Shown here: positions 52,111-62,564 of the stretch, in pieces
Layout of the letters: each line of letters starts with the position of its first letter
Numbering within the stretch: the stretch's first letter is position 1
Assembly: GCF_963576545.1 (NCBI RefSeq)
Contig: NC_083638.1
Location: forward strand, 24,576,090-24,640,089
Source of the DNA: Limanda limanda
Taxonomy: Eukaryota > Chordata > Actinopteri > Pleuronectiformes > Pleuronectidae
Direction: 5' to 3'
Length of the DNA: 64,000 bases
The notes under the pieces: generated by a model
What the model was told of the DNA's origin: nothing
Database searches by the model: none
What the model saw: only the letters and a program-made list of their open reading frames with translations
Position numbers and translations under genes: made by a program

Positions 52111-53185
52111 GTAAGTTTTTACATCTCTTTAATACACTCCCCTGTCTCTCCGGCTATCCTGTTGTACGTCTTGTGTTTTCTTCACTTTTTCCTCATTGTT
52201 CCTCTCCGTCCTCTGCTCATCTATCTGTCTTCTGTCTCGGTACTGAGCCGGCCAGCTGTAGCGGCAGGATGTGTGGTCATGAAACAATAGTCCGTGAGCG
52301 CAGATGGCAGGAAACAATGCTAAGGAAGACAGAAATCAGCATTCACTTCCTTACTACTTCATTTCACTTCCTTCCTGTTGGCAACATATTCTTCTCCTTC
52401 ACACAACTCCAGGAAAAGTGGGATAGGCTGTTTTGCGTTTTTGTCCTTTGTATTGTCGCATGTAATTATGATAAATTGTACCTCCTTAATTCACAAGCAA
52501 ATTTAAGGTTGATGATTATCTCTGACTACCCTCATTATCAGCATCATGAGGTTAGCCATCAAAGTATTTTGTGGGAAGCACTTTGCAACCTCGTTAAGAT
52601 AAGTGCTTTACAGACAGTTATAATAATAATAATTATTATTATTATTATTCAACAACCTAATCCCCCCACAGAGAGCAGATAAATTAATATATTAATGGTC
52701 TTAGTGCATGCTAAATGTATGTGTGTACATCACTATGAGACTGTAAACTCTACTTATTTGATGCTGTTGTGTAGAGCACCTGTCTAGACTGGCTTGCTTG
52801 CTGTAATCTAATTATTAGCGGCTTTATACAGGCTGAAGGAGCAGCCCAGTGTGGCCTGCGGTTCTCAGACTCACAGCTCTCCTGTGTTGTTGTGGTTGTA
52901 AGATTAGCCATTTCGATCACATGGCCTGCTTCCCTGGTGCTGGCTTTTGCGCTGGCAAAAACACAGCAGTCCTCTAACCCTCCACTGAAACCTCATGGAA
53001 AATCTGTTGAATAACATGCGAATTTGTTGCCGTCTATGGCAAATGCACCAGTTCTGTAGACCCCTCCTTAACACAACATATTACTTTACTTTTCAATGAT
53101 AATTACCTTGCAGAGAGTCAGAAATTGTGTTTACAGCAAACCCACACGTGTCAAATATATCTGCCATGTATTTCTGTGTGTGCAG
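52111..53185 (+). other. tjp1: tjp1 intron 2
   Basis: Non-coding, 1.07 kb. It contains an AT palindrome of 26 bp at 52620-52645 made of AAT/ATT units. No gene seen. Confidence 0.9.
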
Positions 53186-53310
53186 GCCCCAGGATTTGGG
53201 TTTGGCATTGCCATCTCAGGTGGCCGAGACAACCCTCATTTCCAGAGTGGAGAAACATCCATTGTGATATCTGATGTGTTAAAAGGAGGTCCTGCAGAGG
53301 GACTTCTACA
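53186..53310 (+). CDS. tjp1: tjp1 exon 3 (PDZ1)
   Basis: 125 nt, codons 28-68 plus two bases of codon 69. It encodes most of PDZ1. The carboxylate-binding loop is GFGF (residues 30-33) in [15 protein letters not shown], followed by the [18 protein letters not shown] strands. In ZO-1 this domain binds the C-terminal tails of claudins, and the residues visible here agree with that role. Ends in phase 2 at ca|gtaagt. Confidence 0.97.
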
Positions 53311-53443
53311 GTAAGTGTTTGACTATATTGCCATAGTTTTTATTTAATAATTATGTAATATCAAGTTCCATTTTATTATTTACAGATAGTAACTCTACTT
53401 ACAACCTAGAAATCTTAATGCATTGCTTTTTTCTTTCTTTCAG

Positions 53444-53546
53444 AGAAAATGACCGTGTTGTGATGGTCAATGCTGTCTCTATGGACAACGTAGAGCATGC
53501 CTACGCTGTGCAGCAACTCCGCAAGAGTGGCAAAAATGCAAAGATA
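53444..53546 (+). CDS. tjp1: tjp1 exon 4 (end of PDZ1)
   Basis: 103 nt. The first base completes Gln69; codons 70-103 read [20 protein letters not shown] then [14 protein letters not shown]. This covers the second helix and last strand of PDZ1. Splice sites are tttcag and gtaagt. The assembled reading frame is unbroken with exons 3 and 5. Confidence 0.97.
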
Positions 53547-53688
53547 GTAAGTTCAACACCTGATTTCGAGTGAAATGTTATGACAGAGACCCCTTATTAT
53601 TTTGGAATTGCTTTGATTACCTTCAATTCCAAAGTCTGAGTCAAAAATGTATGTTCATTTTTTAAAATACTTTGTCTCTGTTTTTAAG

Positions 53689-54010
53689 ACTATCCGTAGG
53701 AAAAGGAAAGTACAAATCCCTGTTTCGCGGCCAGGAGACAGGGAGACAATGTCAGAGCATGAGGAAGAGGACAGTGATGACGAGGATGACTATGAGCACC
53801 AAAGTGGTCGTGGTGGCCCAAGTGCCTATGGAGCAGCAAGTGGAGGCACAGGCAGGCGTCCGGATCGTGAGCGCAGCAGCAGCGGCAGACGGGATCGCAG
53901 TCCCTCGCGGGAGAGGAGCGTCTCACCGCGCTCTGACCGCCGTTCACAAGTCTCGTCTGCTCCTCCCAGGCCAGCCAAGGTCACCCTCGTCAAGTCCCGC
54001 AAAAATGAAG
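53689..54010 (+). CDS. tjp1: tjp1 exon 5 (acidic and SR-rich linker)
   Basis: 322 nt, codons 104-210 plus one base. It starts TIRRKRKVQIPVSRP (end of PDZ1), then an acidic stretch (EHEEEDSDDEDDYEH), a Gly/Ala/Ser segment, and an Arg-Ser-rich block (RSPSRERSVSPRSDRRS) before KVTLVKSRKNE, the first strand of PDZ2. The SR block is present in mammalian ZO-1 and is a likely phosphorylation region. The Gly-rich part and the exact acidic run differ from the mammalian protein as I recall it. The donor is gaag|gtgggt. Confidence 0.96.
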
Positions 54011-54311
54011 GTGGGTAACACAACTATGACTGTAAATGCTGTACAGTAAAATACCATTTACATAAAACTCTTAATTAATGCTATTAAACTATATATACTA
54101 TACTATAAAACACAGAAATGTATTTTTTAAAAGATGTATGTGCATAAATGAAGGATTCTTGAGTCGCTCGTCTTTAATGGAACTTGAAGAAAAGGGCAAA
54201 CGGTGTCATCAGAAATCCAGACTAGATAATCTTATCTGCAAAGAACTAAGTGAGGGTTAGATTGATAGGCTTTAATATTATTTTGTAATGATTATTTACC
54301 TCTGAAAGCAG
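54011..54311 (+). other. tjp1: tjp1 intron 5
   Basis: A 301-bp AT-rich intron with no other feature seen. Confidence 0.9.
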
Positions 54312-54415
54312 AATATGGACTCCGATTGGCCAGCCACATCTTTGTGAAGGACATCTCTCCCGAAAGCCTTGCTGCCAGAGATGGAAACATCCAGGAGGGA
54401 GATGTTGTACTCAAG
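54312..54415 (+). CDS. tjp1: tjp1 exon 6 (PDZ2)
   Basis: 104 nt. The first two bases complete Glu211; codons 212-245 run from YGLRLASHIFVKDISPES to GNIQEGDVVLK. YGLR is the carboxylate-binding loop of PDZ2. In ZO-1 PDZ2 makes a domain-swapped dimer and binds connexin tails. Ends in phase 0 at aag|gtgaga. Confidence 0.97.
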
Positions 54416-55125
54416 GTGAGATAAAAACACGAGAGTTTTTGAATAAGACATGTTGGTTTAAAATGGGTAAAACACAAGTAATGGGAATGTAAACTGATAA
54501 ATGTTATAGAAGGAGTGATAGGGATGGAAGAAGAAGTATCAGGTATTTTTTTTACTGACAGTGTTCACTAGTCTGCTGAGTTAATCTGTGAGCGGCTGAA
54601 AGTGACTCTCAGAGTGAGGTCATATATCATAAATATGCAGGCTCTCCAGCAGGAATACCACACATTCCATTATTTGTCTGAATTTTGATCCAGTCAGTCT
54701 CCGAGAAAAAAAAAACCCTCTTTCATGTTAAAGAGATGCATTCAAAATCTAATCGAGTGTATCAATCGTTCTGAAAAGAGGCCGAGATGTGTTCAAGTGG
54801 AAATTTGATTTCATTACAAGGAACAATTGAAACAAATACTTAGATAAAGTTTTGCTTTATAAACTGTATGATGCAATACACCTTCTGCGTCTCTGATAGT
54901 CTAATTTCATGAAACAATTTTAATCTTGCTTGTAGCCTCCTTTTCTTCTCTTTATTAATGGAATAACATTTGTTAATCTGAGGTAGAACGAAGGCTTTTC
55001 ACAATTCCCCCTTTCCCCGGGCTCATCTAATAGTTTGCGCATTTGTGACTTTACAGCAAGAATCTGCAGAGATGATAACTTGTCTATTCAGGTCTTGTGC
55101 TGACCAGCCTCTCTTCCTCTGACAG
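54416..55125 (+). other. tjp1: tjp1 intron 6
   Basis: A 710-bp intron with no other gene or recognisable repeat. Confidence 0.9.
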
Positions 55126-55294
55126 ATCAATGGCACAGTCACAGAGAACCTGTCACTGATAGATGCCAAGAAGCTGATTGAAAGGTCAAAGGGCAAGTTG
55201 AAGATGGTGGTGCAGAGAGATGAACGTGCCACGCTGCTCAACATCCCAGATCTCGATGACAGTATCCCATCAGCTAATAATTCAGACAGAGATG
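55126..55294 (+). CDS. tjp1: tjp1 exon 7 (end of PDZ2)
   Basis: 169 nt, codons 246-301 plus one base. [20 protein letters not shown] then [19 protein letters not shown] completes PDZ2, and the following [17 protein letters not shown] starts the linker to PDZ3. The exon follows a gacag acceptor and ends gatg|gtgaga in phase 1. Confidence 0.97.
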
Positions 55295-55519
55295 GTGAGA
55301 CAACAAACATGGAGCAGTGCTTTATTGTTGATGCAGCTGAGACCTAATCGCTCAAGTGTGTGACACTTTTTTTACAAATAACAGATCTATTTTTAATCAC
55401 CGAGAAGAGATGATTTGAATCATAGTTAAAATAAAATGAAACATTTCTTGTCATTTTAACTCTACCATGATTTACATCATTGATTAAATGATAACACAAA
55501 TTTAATGTACATTTCACAG

Positions 55520-55655
55520 ATATTTCAGAAATACATTCACTGACATCAGATCATTCCAATCGATCCCTCGGGCGAGGTAGTCGATCACGTTCGCCCGACA
55601 GGACTGACGCATCGGACCATCTCCGTCACTCACCTCGGCAGATCAGCAATGGCAG
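55520..55655 (+). CDS. tjp1: tjp1 exon 8 (linker)
   Basis: 136 nt. The first two bases complete Asp302; codons 303-346 include ISEIHSLTSDHSNRS, a Ser/Arg/Asp-rich stretch (RGSRSRSPDRTDASD) and HSPRQISNG, ending two bases into codon 347. It corresponds to the DDISEIQSLASDHS region of mammalian ZO-1 and is expected to be disordered and phosphorylated. The donor is ggcag|gtaagc. Confidence 0.95.
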
Positions 55656-56131
55656 GTAAGCAACGTGCACACGCACACAAATACATGCGTGTGATGGGAC
55701 TGCAAATCTGGTGGCGGGACACCTGTCACGCAGGCCACAGTCATACATCCATACTCGCACGACTGCAGCATCATATATCATGTTCACACCCACAGGTTGG
55801 TTAATGCTGTGTAGGCACCTTGCACCACTAATGCATAAATCAATAGATAAAGACATGGCATGCATAAAGCATCACAGTCCCTCTGGAGCCATCACTGAGT
55901 TCCAATAATGCTTTGCTCAGGAAGGGCCGAGGCCGAGAGGAAGGATTGATCCATTTTGTGCTGGAATAAGGGCGTGTTCTGAAAAATATGCTAGAATCAA
56001 TCAAAACTGGGTTTGTTTAATGCACATTTTACTGTCGTTACAATTTCTCTATTAAATTACCTTTTCTTATCTTCCAATTCATCTAAATGTCCATGCTCTC
56101 TCTTTGTTTTCTCCTGTTTTCTTACTGCCAG

Positions 56132-56143
56132 TTGGAGATTTCA
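56132..56143 (+). other. tjp1: candidate 12-nt in-frame microexon of tjp1
   Basis: ttggagatttca is flanked by a long pyrimidine tract with ttactgccag upstream and a perfect gtaagt downstream. Its length is a multiple of three. Inserted between exons 8 and 9 it keeps the frame and would add Ser/Trp/Arg/Phe-type residues (NGSWRFH) to the PDZ2-PDZ3 linker. The last exon bases (ca) are not the usual ag. The evidence is splice signals only. Confidence 0.3.
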
Positions 56144-58606
56144 GTAAGTCATCTTTGTTGTAGTTTAGAGTTCCATAGATCCCTGTAGCTGACAAACACG
56201 TAGATGGCAAAATAGAGTTAGAGGAATATATTAACGTGATTGTAGTGTCTCTGTCTGTGTGGAGTGTGTGCAGCATGAGCAATGTAAGCAAGGCCGAGAT
56301 AGTAACCTCAGTCGAATGGGACAAGACAAGTGCCTGTATCTTGCAGACTTGAATGAAAGAGAACGTGTCTCTTTTGGGAACAGACCTATGCTAATTCTGT
56401 CATTCGGTGCAGTGAGAAAAGACAGAGGGTACGTTGCTTGTTTCTCTAAATAGTTCACTGTAAATACTATCAAATACTGTTTGATACTGTGAAGAAGAGG
56501 TGGTTATTGAATCATGGGCTTACATCTCATGCTGGCTTCAAGCACTTTTCTGGATTTAACTTTCCAAGTCTTTGATAACCAGACCTCTTTTTCATCATGT
56601 TTGTTTGGACTCATGCTCCAGGCACAAAAACTGCTACAGAGAATATGTGGTCGAATATAGAAAAATAAGCAGAGGTGCCATGAGGCGTACACCTCAAACT
56701 AATCTCAAATCAAATTATCCCACACTTCTATATTCTTGGTGAGATAAAGGTCTGGCTATGTGAGATATGAGTGTCAAATATCTCATTTGAACGAGATACA
56801 CAAACCTTAAATTTAGCTGAGAAACCAGTAACCTCATTGAGACGTTACTTGATTTTCAGACCCCACACACCCTGTGTATGCTGCTGATAGTTTAGCTGTC
56901 TTACTAGTTGACCTGTCAGTCATGTAGTGTGAATAGATAGACTACCACTTGACTAGATGAACAGACTGCAGAGTAACCATACTTGTCTCAATGCAGGACG
57001 AGAGCAGGTTCGCTCTTGCACAGATTACTTCCAATGTAAGTGAATGCATCCTTCTGACAACAGGCCAGTATTTGTTTGTTTTGATAATGTAGCCCTTATG
57101 TTTATTGCTCCTTTTATTTATCTGAAAGTAGAAGCTCAAAATGTAAGTTGAACATTTTGAGTGATTACTATGAAAAGCACCCAGATGGAGTTACACCTGT
57201 TTCACAAGGCGGAGTGGGGTTGAAGAAGTTTAACTGAGGAAATCACAGTCTTGATGAACCAGACAGTGATTTAAGGGAATATTGTTATCTCCCAGTTTGG
57301 GAGGGGAAAAAGGAATTTGACATACTTCCCACAGAGCTTTTCCCCGAGCCACATGGTTCGCTTAACCTGATTGGCTGTAGGGCTTAGAGGCATTCTTTTT
57401 CCCGGGGACATAACGCTGCTCCATAATGCTGAATACAACAGATCATCAAATACGCCCTTCATCACAAAGTGTCTCTCAGTGAGCATGAGTATAGTTTTTG
57501 CACAGGGCAAAAGGCTCTCTGTGTTGTCCTTCAAGGAATACCTGAAAAATCCACTTACTAGGCATCATGGTTCAACTTAAAGATACATTTGTGTGAGTAA
57601 CTTTTTTAAATTTTTCAGTCTTTCAGCTTTTTTTAATTATATGTTTAAATATTTGATTATTAGACATTTTCCTGTTGGTACATCTAGTCGGCTTTATGCT
57701 GTAAACATGTTGAAGCTTGTGGGTGGAGATTAAAAAGACTGGGACTGATAGACTCTGGTGTGGCAGTGCTATATATTTGTCATTGTTTGTTGATCCTCAC
57801 GCAGCCACATCTCTCCCTCTCCTTCACTGACTCGTGCTCTCTCGTCCGTACCTGTAACAATGTCTTTGGTAGGGAATTGAACAAAGGCTTCTGTCAAAGG
57901 GTGTTTGTCAGCATGAAGCCTTTTTTAGCACCATCCTGCTGCAAGGAACAGCAGATTTAGGCCACAACAGTCTCTCGCACTCTTCTCTCTCTCTCTCTCT
58001 CTCTCTGCCGTTCTGTCTGTCCCTTGCTCTTGCTCTTGCTCTCTATCTCTCCCTCCTTTCTCCCCCCTTGTGTCACACTCTTTTCTCATTCATCCATTAC
58101 ACACACAGACACAAACCCACGCTGTCTCTTTCTCTGTGGCATTACAATTCTGTTATTTATCCTCTGGCAGCAGCTGTCATTTACCCTTCTTTCTCGACAA
58201 CATACTCCCACACGGGTCTTGCTGACGCTGATGCTGCTGACATATAACATTGCCCAGATCAGATTTGTGTGTTTCTGTGGTTAGAGCAGCTGGACAAATT
58301 CAGAGACCTGTAAAAGGCAGCAGTATTTCTCAAAAAATAGTAAATGGCTTTACATTCACCTACATACGTCATTGCTGTACATTTATTGTATATTTTCATA
58401 CTAGCTAAAATAAAAGAATGGCACATGTTTCTGTAGTGTGAGCTAGTGGTACAGCCTGCACCTTCACATTCTTCTACAAAAGCTTCTGAATACAGCTCAA
58501 GTACTGTGCCAGCAGGCAGTCATGTGATCACACTGGAATTCAACCATTGTTTTAAGCAGCAGTCCTTTCTACTCTGTTGGACACAGCCCACCAGACTCAT
58601 GGACGG

Positions 58607-58609
<3 letters not shown>

Positions 58610-58650
<41 letters not shown>
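58610..58650 (+). repeat. (CA)n microsatellite
   Basis: About 20 CA units in intron 8. Confidence 0.97.
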
Positions 58651-58652
<2 letters not shown>

Positions 58653-59213
58653 ATGCACACAGAGTTGTACAGTTTTACCTTGTTTATTTTATCCAGGTTA
58701 AACAGGAACTTGTGCTGAAAACTATCATGACTCTAGAGTTTATGTTGGGAGACTCTGTCTCTTTTCTTTCACTGCTTGTGCTTTCATTGGAAAGATAACT
58801 GTACGCTCAACAAAATGGGAGTTCACATCAATCTTGTATCTGGAAATTAAAACAATTTAGATTCACTCTGCTCCATTGAAATTGACAGTGTTGCTAGTTT
58901 CTGTTTTATTATTACTTTCTGCATATAGCAGACAATTAATTAAATGATTAAAAAAAGAGAGGAAGAAACTCAATTTACATTGTCTGCAACAGAGCCGCGC
59001 ATCCTCCCTTAATTGCTTGTTGCATTGTTATCCAGCTTTCTGTCCATGTGCCCTTATTAAAATAGTTCATGGTCCATTTCATTTCAGCAAAGATGTGGCA
59101 CTGTGTCATTTAACAGATGCATTAATGTGGATTGTCAGCTTTAAACTGTCATTGTTTACAGCACTGCAGGTCCACTCTAACTGAATTGTGTGCATTGTTA
59201 TGGTTTATTTCAG

Positions 59214-59353
59214 CCATCGAAGTCGAGATGAGGAACGTGGATCCAAACCCGGGTCCATGTCCACACCGGTGAAAAGCTCTGATGATGGAGTCTTATCTCA
59301 GGCCAGTGACCAGGCCAGTTCCAGAGATGAGAAATCGTTACCCCCGCTGCCTG
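59214..59353 (+). CDS. tjp1: tjp1 exon 9 (linker)
   Basis: 140 nt. The first base completes Ser347, then HRSRDEERGSKPGSMSTPVK and a variable Ser/Asp-rich stretch to SLPPLP. The RSRDEER and STPVK words match mammalian ZO-1 closely, while the middle part diverges. I place the donor at ctg cct g|gtacgg because it joins to exon 10 as LPEPKPVYAQ, the conserved ZO-1 sequence. Reading straight on into the intron reaches a stop at 59425-59427 and is not the product. Confidence 0.94.
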
Positions 59354-59717
59354 GTACGGACCCTCTGCTCACTATCATTAGGGATGAGTGCAACTTTGAC
59401 CGCATTGCATATTTCCCCATCTTATAACCAGTAGTATAGACAAAGTGAGATCCAAAGTCAGAGATCAGATAAACCTTTTTTCCTAAATTACAGTTTTAAG
59501 GCAGTTAAAAGCACAATCTCAACAGTTTTTTGTTGTGTAATATCTAAACAACACATCCTCGTAAAAAAAAAAAAGGCTTCACTCTGCCAACATCTAGGAA
59601 AAACATCAGTATGTTCCAAAAAGTACCCTTAAACCTATCGAGTTCTGCCGAGGGTGTGTACAGGTTTTCTTAGAATTAAGTACGTTATTCTGATTTCTGT
59701 GTTTGAATTTGTTGTAG
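59354..59717 (+). other. tjp1: tjp1 intron 9
   Basis: A 364-bp intron that includes a 12-A run near 59563. No other feature. Confidence 0.9.
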
Positions 59718-59820
59718 AACCAAAGCCAGTGTATGCGCAGCCTGGTCAGCCTGACGTGGACCTGCCCGTCAGCCCCTCTGATGCCCCGGTACCCAGCGCC
59801 GCTCATGATGAAACTCTAAG
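59718..59820 (+). CDS. tjp1: tjp1 exon 10 (linker)
   Basis: 103 nt. The first two bases complete Glu394; PKPVYAQPGQPDVDLPVSPS then DAPVPSAAHDETL follows, ending in phase 2 at aag|gtaaat. The VYAQ.GQPDVDLPVSPSD block is strongly conserved in vertebrate ZO-1 and lies just before PDZ3. The acceptor is gttgtag. Confidence 0.95.
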
Positions 59821-60136
59821 GTAAATATCTAAGAGGCGAAGCACCTCACAGTATTGAGTGCAAATCATAACCATGTTGATAATAAGTGAACTCGATAATT
59901 CAGTAGCCTGGCATCAAATGGGAATTGGTCTGATTTGTTAAAGCAAATGAATCTGAGCTCACTGATTGGTCTGTTTTCCAGGTTTGAAAATGAACCTGCC
60001 TGCAAAATATTTAGTTCTATAAATTGAGTTAAAGAAAGCTCAATAGAGTTTGGTTACGTCTTTTTCTGCTTGCTCGAGTCATTTTCTGTGTCTCTTTTTA
60101 AATCAATTATGTCCATCGACTTGTGTTCTTCAGCAG
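59821..60136 (+). other. tjp1: tjp1 intron 10
   Basis: A 316-bp intron ending in a tandem acceptor cagcag (60131-60136). No other gene. Confidence 0.9.
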
Positions 60137-60287
60137 GCCAAGTATGAAGCTGGTGAAGTTCAAGAAAGGAGAGAGTGTCGGGCTGCGGTTAGCAGGAGGG
60201 AACGATGTGGGGATTTTTGTGGCAGGAGTTTTGGAAGACAGTCCTGCAGCCAAGGAGGGACTGGAGGAGGGCGACCAGATTCTCAGG
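60137..60287 (+). CDS. tjp1: tjp1 exon 11 (PDZ3)
   Basis: 151 nt. The first base completes Arg428; codons 429-478 read [20 protein letters not shown] then [21 protein letters not shown] and [14 protein letters not shown] is the carboxylate-binding loop of PDZ3, which in ZO-1 binds JAM-A and packs against SH3-GUK. The start is set by the second AG of a cagcag acceptor. Use of the first AG would add one Ser. Donor agg|gtatgt, phase 0. Confidence 0.96.
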
Positions 60288-61234
60288 GTATGTTTCACTC
60301 TATCTCTTTAACAACAGGATTTTTTTAATCCAAGAATTCAGCTGCATTTTCCTGGAGAAAGAGAAAATATTGCAATTTTTTGTTTGGTTTGAAGTTTGTT
60401 TTTACAGCTGTATCTGACTATTTATAAACTTCTCTAACAACTGTCCTCTTCTACAACTGGGGGCCTTCTTTTACTGCACAATCAAAGTGCTCTAAGAAAA
60501 GCTTCTCCTTGGGCGACATTATCATACATCTCTTGTAGCAGCTGGATGAGGGTGGAAAGGAAATTTTGCTGCATGAAAACCCAGGTTCTACACTAACCAG
60601 GAGTTTGTAAATGTGTTCTCTAAGTCGAATGCAGATATGTAGATTGACTGTAGCTCACCAGTCTCTTCACTCCAGTGCCTTGTAATGGTGCTGTGAGTGC
60701 TGTCCTTGAAAAGCAAATTTTAAGTATTGTTTTCTTCTTTAGTACATTGCTATTTTTTTCATGTCACATGAGCGAAAGTGGGAAGAACATCTGGTGTTTT
60801 TGTCAAAATAGACAAGCCATAACTGCCCACACTAACTTAGATAATCACTGTTGAAACTGTGTGATCCCATGGACATGATAGTTTTGGTTCTGTGTACAGA
60901 GATCTTGGGGGATACAGTACAATGTATCTGTCAGTTTGTGAGTCATTCCCAGGCCGTGCCTCGTGTCAGAACTCCCCTTGTTTCCAATGTGAAAACACAA
61001 TAGAAGTCATTCTATCATTCTGAACAGAACAGTTGACTATCTGTTTCATTGAATACTAGTGCAACATTGTTGCTGGGATGATGGAAACCCTCTTGATGTC
61101 AGTGTTGGAATCATTCTGACATGTTTACACAACAGCCAAGGATTACACCTGCTGTAACTGAAGGGATCTGTCCCTCAGAGGCTGGATGTACCATTTATTT
61201 TCCCCATGACATTAACAAACTACAATGGCTCTCA

Positions 61235-61480
61235 GTCGAGGCTAGACCTCCACCAAGGCCCAGCAGTACCCTTATGAAACCTTGTTTAAACTCACTTGAT
61301 CCAGGTTTTTATTTGTATCTGCACCAAATAGCACCGTTCAAAAATATCAGTCCCCAAACATGCCTGATTTTATCTCACAAAATTTAATCGATTCTTCCTA
61401 AAGTCATGACCCACCCCTTCACAATTATTCATAGAATCGCTTAAGAAGTATTTGTGTAATCCTGCTAACTAAAAAAAAAC
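61235..61480 (+). repeat. teleost interspersed repeat (second copy of the 11149 family)
   Basis: The words acctccaccaaggcccagca and catgacccaccccttcac parallel those of the copy at 11149-11415 in the same order, with considerable divergence. Confidence 0.65.
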
Positions 61481-61967
61481 CCATGGAGGTCATTGCATGT
61501 ATCTGATATACAAAGATATGCATGACCTTTTTTCTTCATAAATACAAATGCTTTTTACCCCCCCAAAACTCGATCTTTCTGTGCCTGTGTTCTTCCCTCT
61601 GTACAAACACATCTCAGAGACTTCCAGGACATTGTTTTCCATGTTTAAGCTGCTTCCCTTTGGTCATGGTGTGCTTGTGGAGATAAAGACATCAAGCCCT
61701 CCTGTTTCTGGGAAGGATAAAGGTGTCTTTCAGAGGTTCAGTGACTCAGCCCATGTGTTTCTACTTCCCCTGCTGCCCCTCAAGCAGAGTCAATAAACAG
61801 CAGTTATTGTGTTTGGGACAGCAGCAGGAGACGAGGTGGAGTTTGCCCGGTTGTAGGGAGAATGCTACTCCCTGCTTCTGTTGAGGAACAATTTTTTCTC
61901 TATCTCTCTTTATCAGAGAGAAATTCGATAGCAACCTAGGGTTGTTTTCTCGATTTAGTTAATTGAT

Positions 61968-61984
61968 AAAAAAAAAAAAAAAAA
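61968..61984 (+). repeat. poly-A run
   Basis: Seventeen consecutive A within intron 11. Confidence 0.9.
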
Positions 61985-62117
61985 CTGAGGATAAAAACGC
62001 TGTCATCCAGTTTTAAGTATTTAAACTACAAATATATATGCAATTAAGCATTGAGTGTCTAACTTGCTGTTTTGTTAGTCTTTCATTTATTTTACCTCTA
62101 CTCTTTGGCATGTGCAG

Positions 62118-62226
62118 GTGAACAACGTGGACTTTGCCAACATCATCCGAGAGGAAGCCGTGCTGTTCTTGCTGGATCTCCCAAAAGGAGAAGAAGTAAC
62201 TATTCTCGCTCAAAAGAAAAAGGATG
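62118..62226 (+). CDS. tjp1: tjp1 exon 12 (end of PDZ3)
   Basis: 109 nt, codons 479-514 plus one base: VNNVDFANIIREEAVLFLLD then LPKGEEVTILAQKKKD. It completes PDZ3, including the helix that lines the ligand groove. Acceptor tgtgcag, donor gatg|gtgagt (phase 1). It is followed by a very short (118 bp) intron. Confidence 0.97.
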
Positions 62227-62344
62227 GTGAGTGACGGCCTTGCAAAGTCCTACGTCAGCAGATCAAACACATCAGGATTCAAAACCAGCTCATTTGAAAA
62301 GTTGCTGTCTTGAACTCTGTTCTCCTTTTCTGCTTTTTCCCCAG

Positions 62345-62564
62345 TGTATCGAAGGATAGTGGAATCCGACGTGGGCGACTCCTTCTACATTCGGACACAT
62401 TTTGAATATGAGAAAGAGTCACCTTATGGCCTGAGCTTCAACAAGGGCGAGGTGTTCCGTGTTGTTGACACGCTCTACAACGGAAAACTGGGTTCTTGGC
62501 TCGCTATCCGGATTGGCAAGAACCATCAGGAAGTGGAAAGGGGCATCATCCCAAACAAGAATAG
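62345..62564 (+). CDS. tjp1: tjp1 exon 13 (SH3)
   Basis: 220 nt. The first two bases complete Val515; codons 516-587 include [20 protein letters not shown] then [35 protein letters not shown] and [11 protein letters not shown]. This is the SH3 domain of ZO-1, in which RTHFEYE replaces the usual ALYDY motif. As in other MAGUKs it is not expected to bind classic PxxP ligands but to pair with GUK. Donor atag|gtaaag, phase 2. Confidence 0.97.

Larger units (their letters stand above)
55656..59213 (+). other. tjp1: tjp1 intron 8 (3.6 kb)
   Basis: Contains a candidate 12-nt microexon at 56132-56143 (described in the findings), pyrimidine-rich CT arrays near 57978-58058 and a (CA)n array at 58610-58650. 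Nothing else coding is supported. Confidence 0.85.
60288..62117 (+). other. tjp1: tjp1 intron 11 (1.8 kb)
   Basis: Non-coding. Holds an interspersed repeat at 61235-61480 and a poly-A run at 61968-61984. No gene. Confidence 0.9.

Noticed and set aside
52080..52682. 200-codon frame
   Set aside because: Starts in the wrong frame of exon 2 and runs through intron, ending in a poly-Ile run from ATT repeats.
53672..54049. 125-codon + strand frame and 85-codon minus frame over exon 5
   Set aside because: Shadow frames of the genuine ZO-1 exon, which is in frame with its neighbours.
56271..56280. Possible 10-nt microexon (cag|...|gtaagc)
   Set aside because: Its length is not a multiple of three; inserted between exons 8 and 9 it would shift the frame to an early stop.
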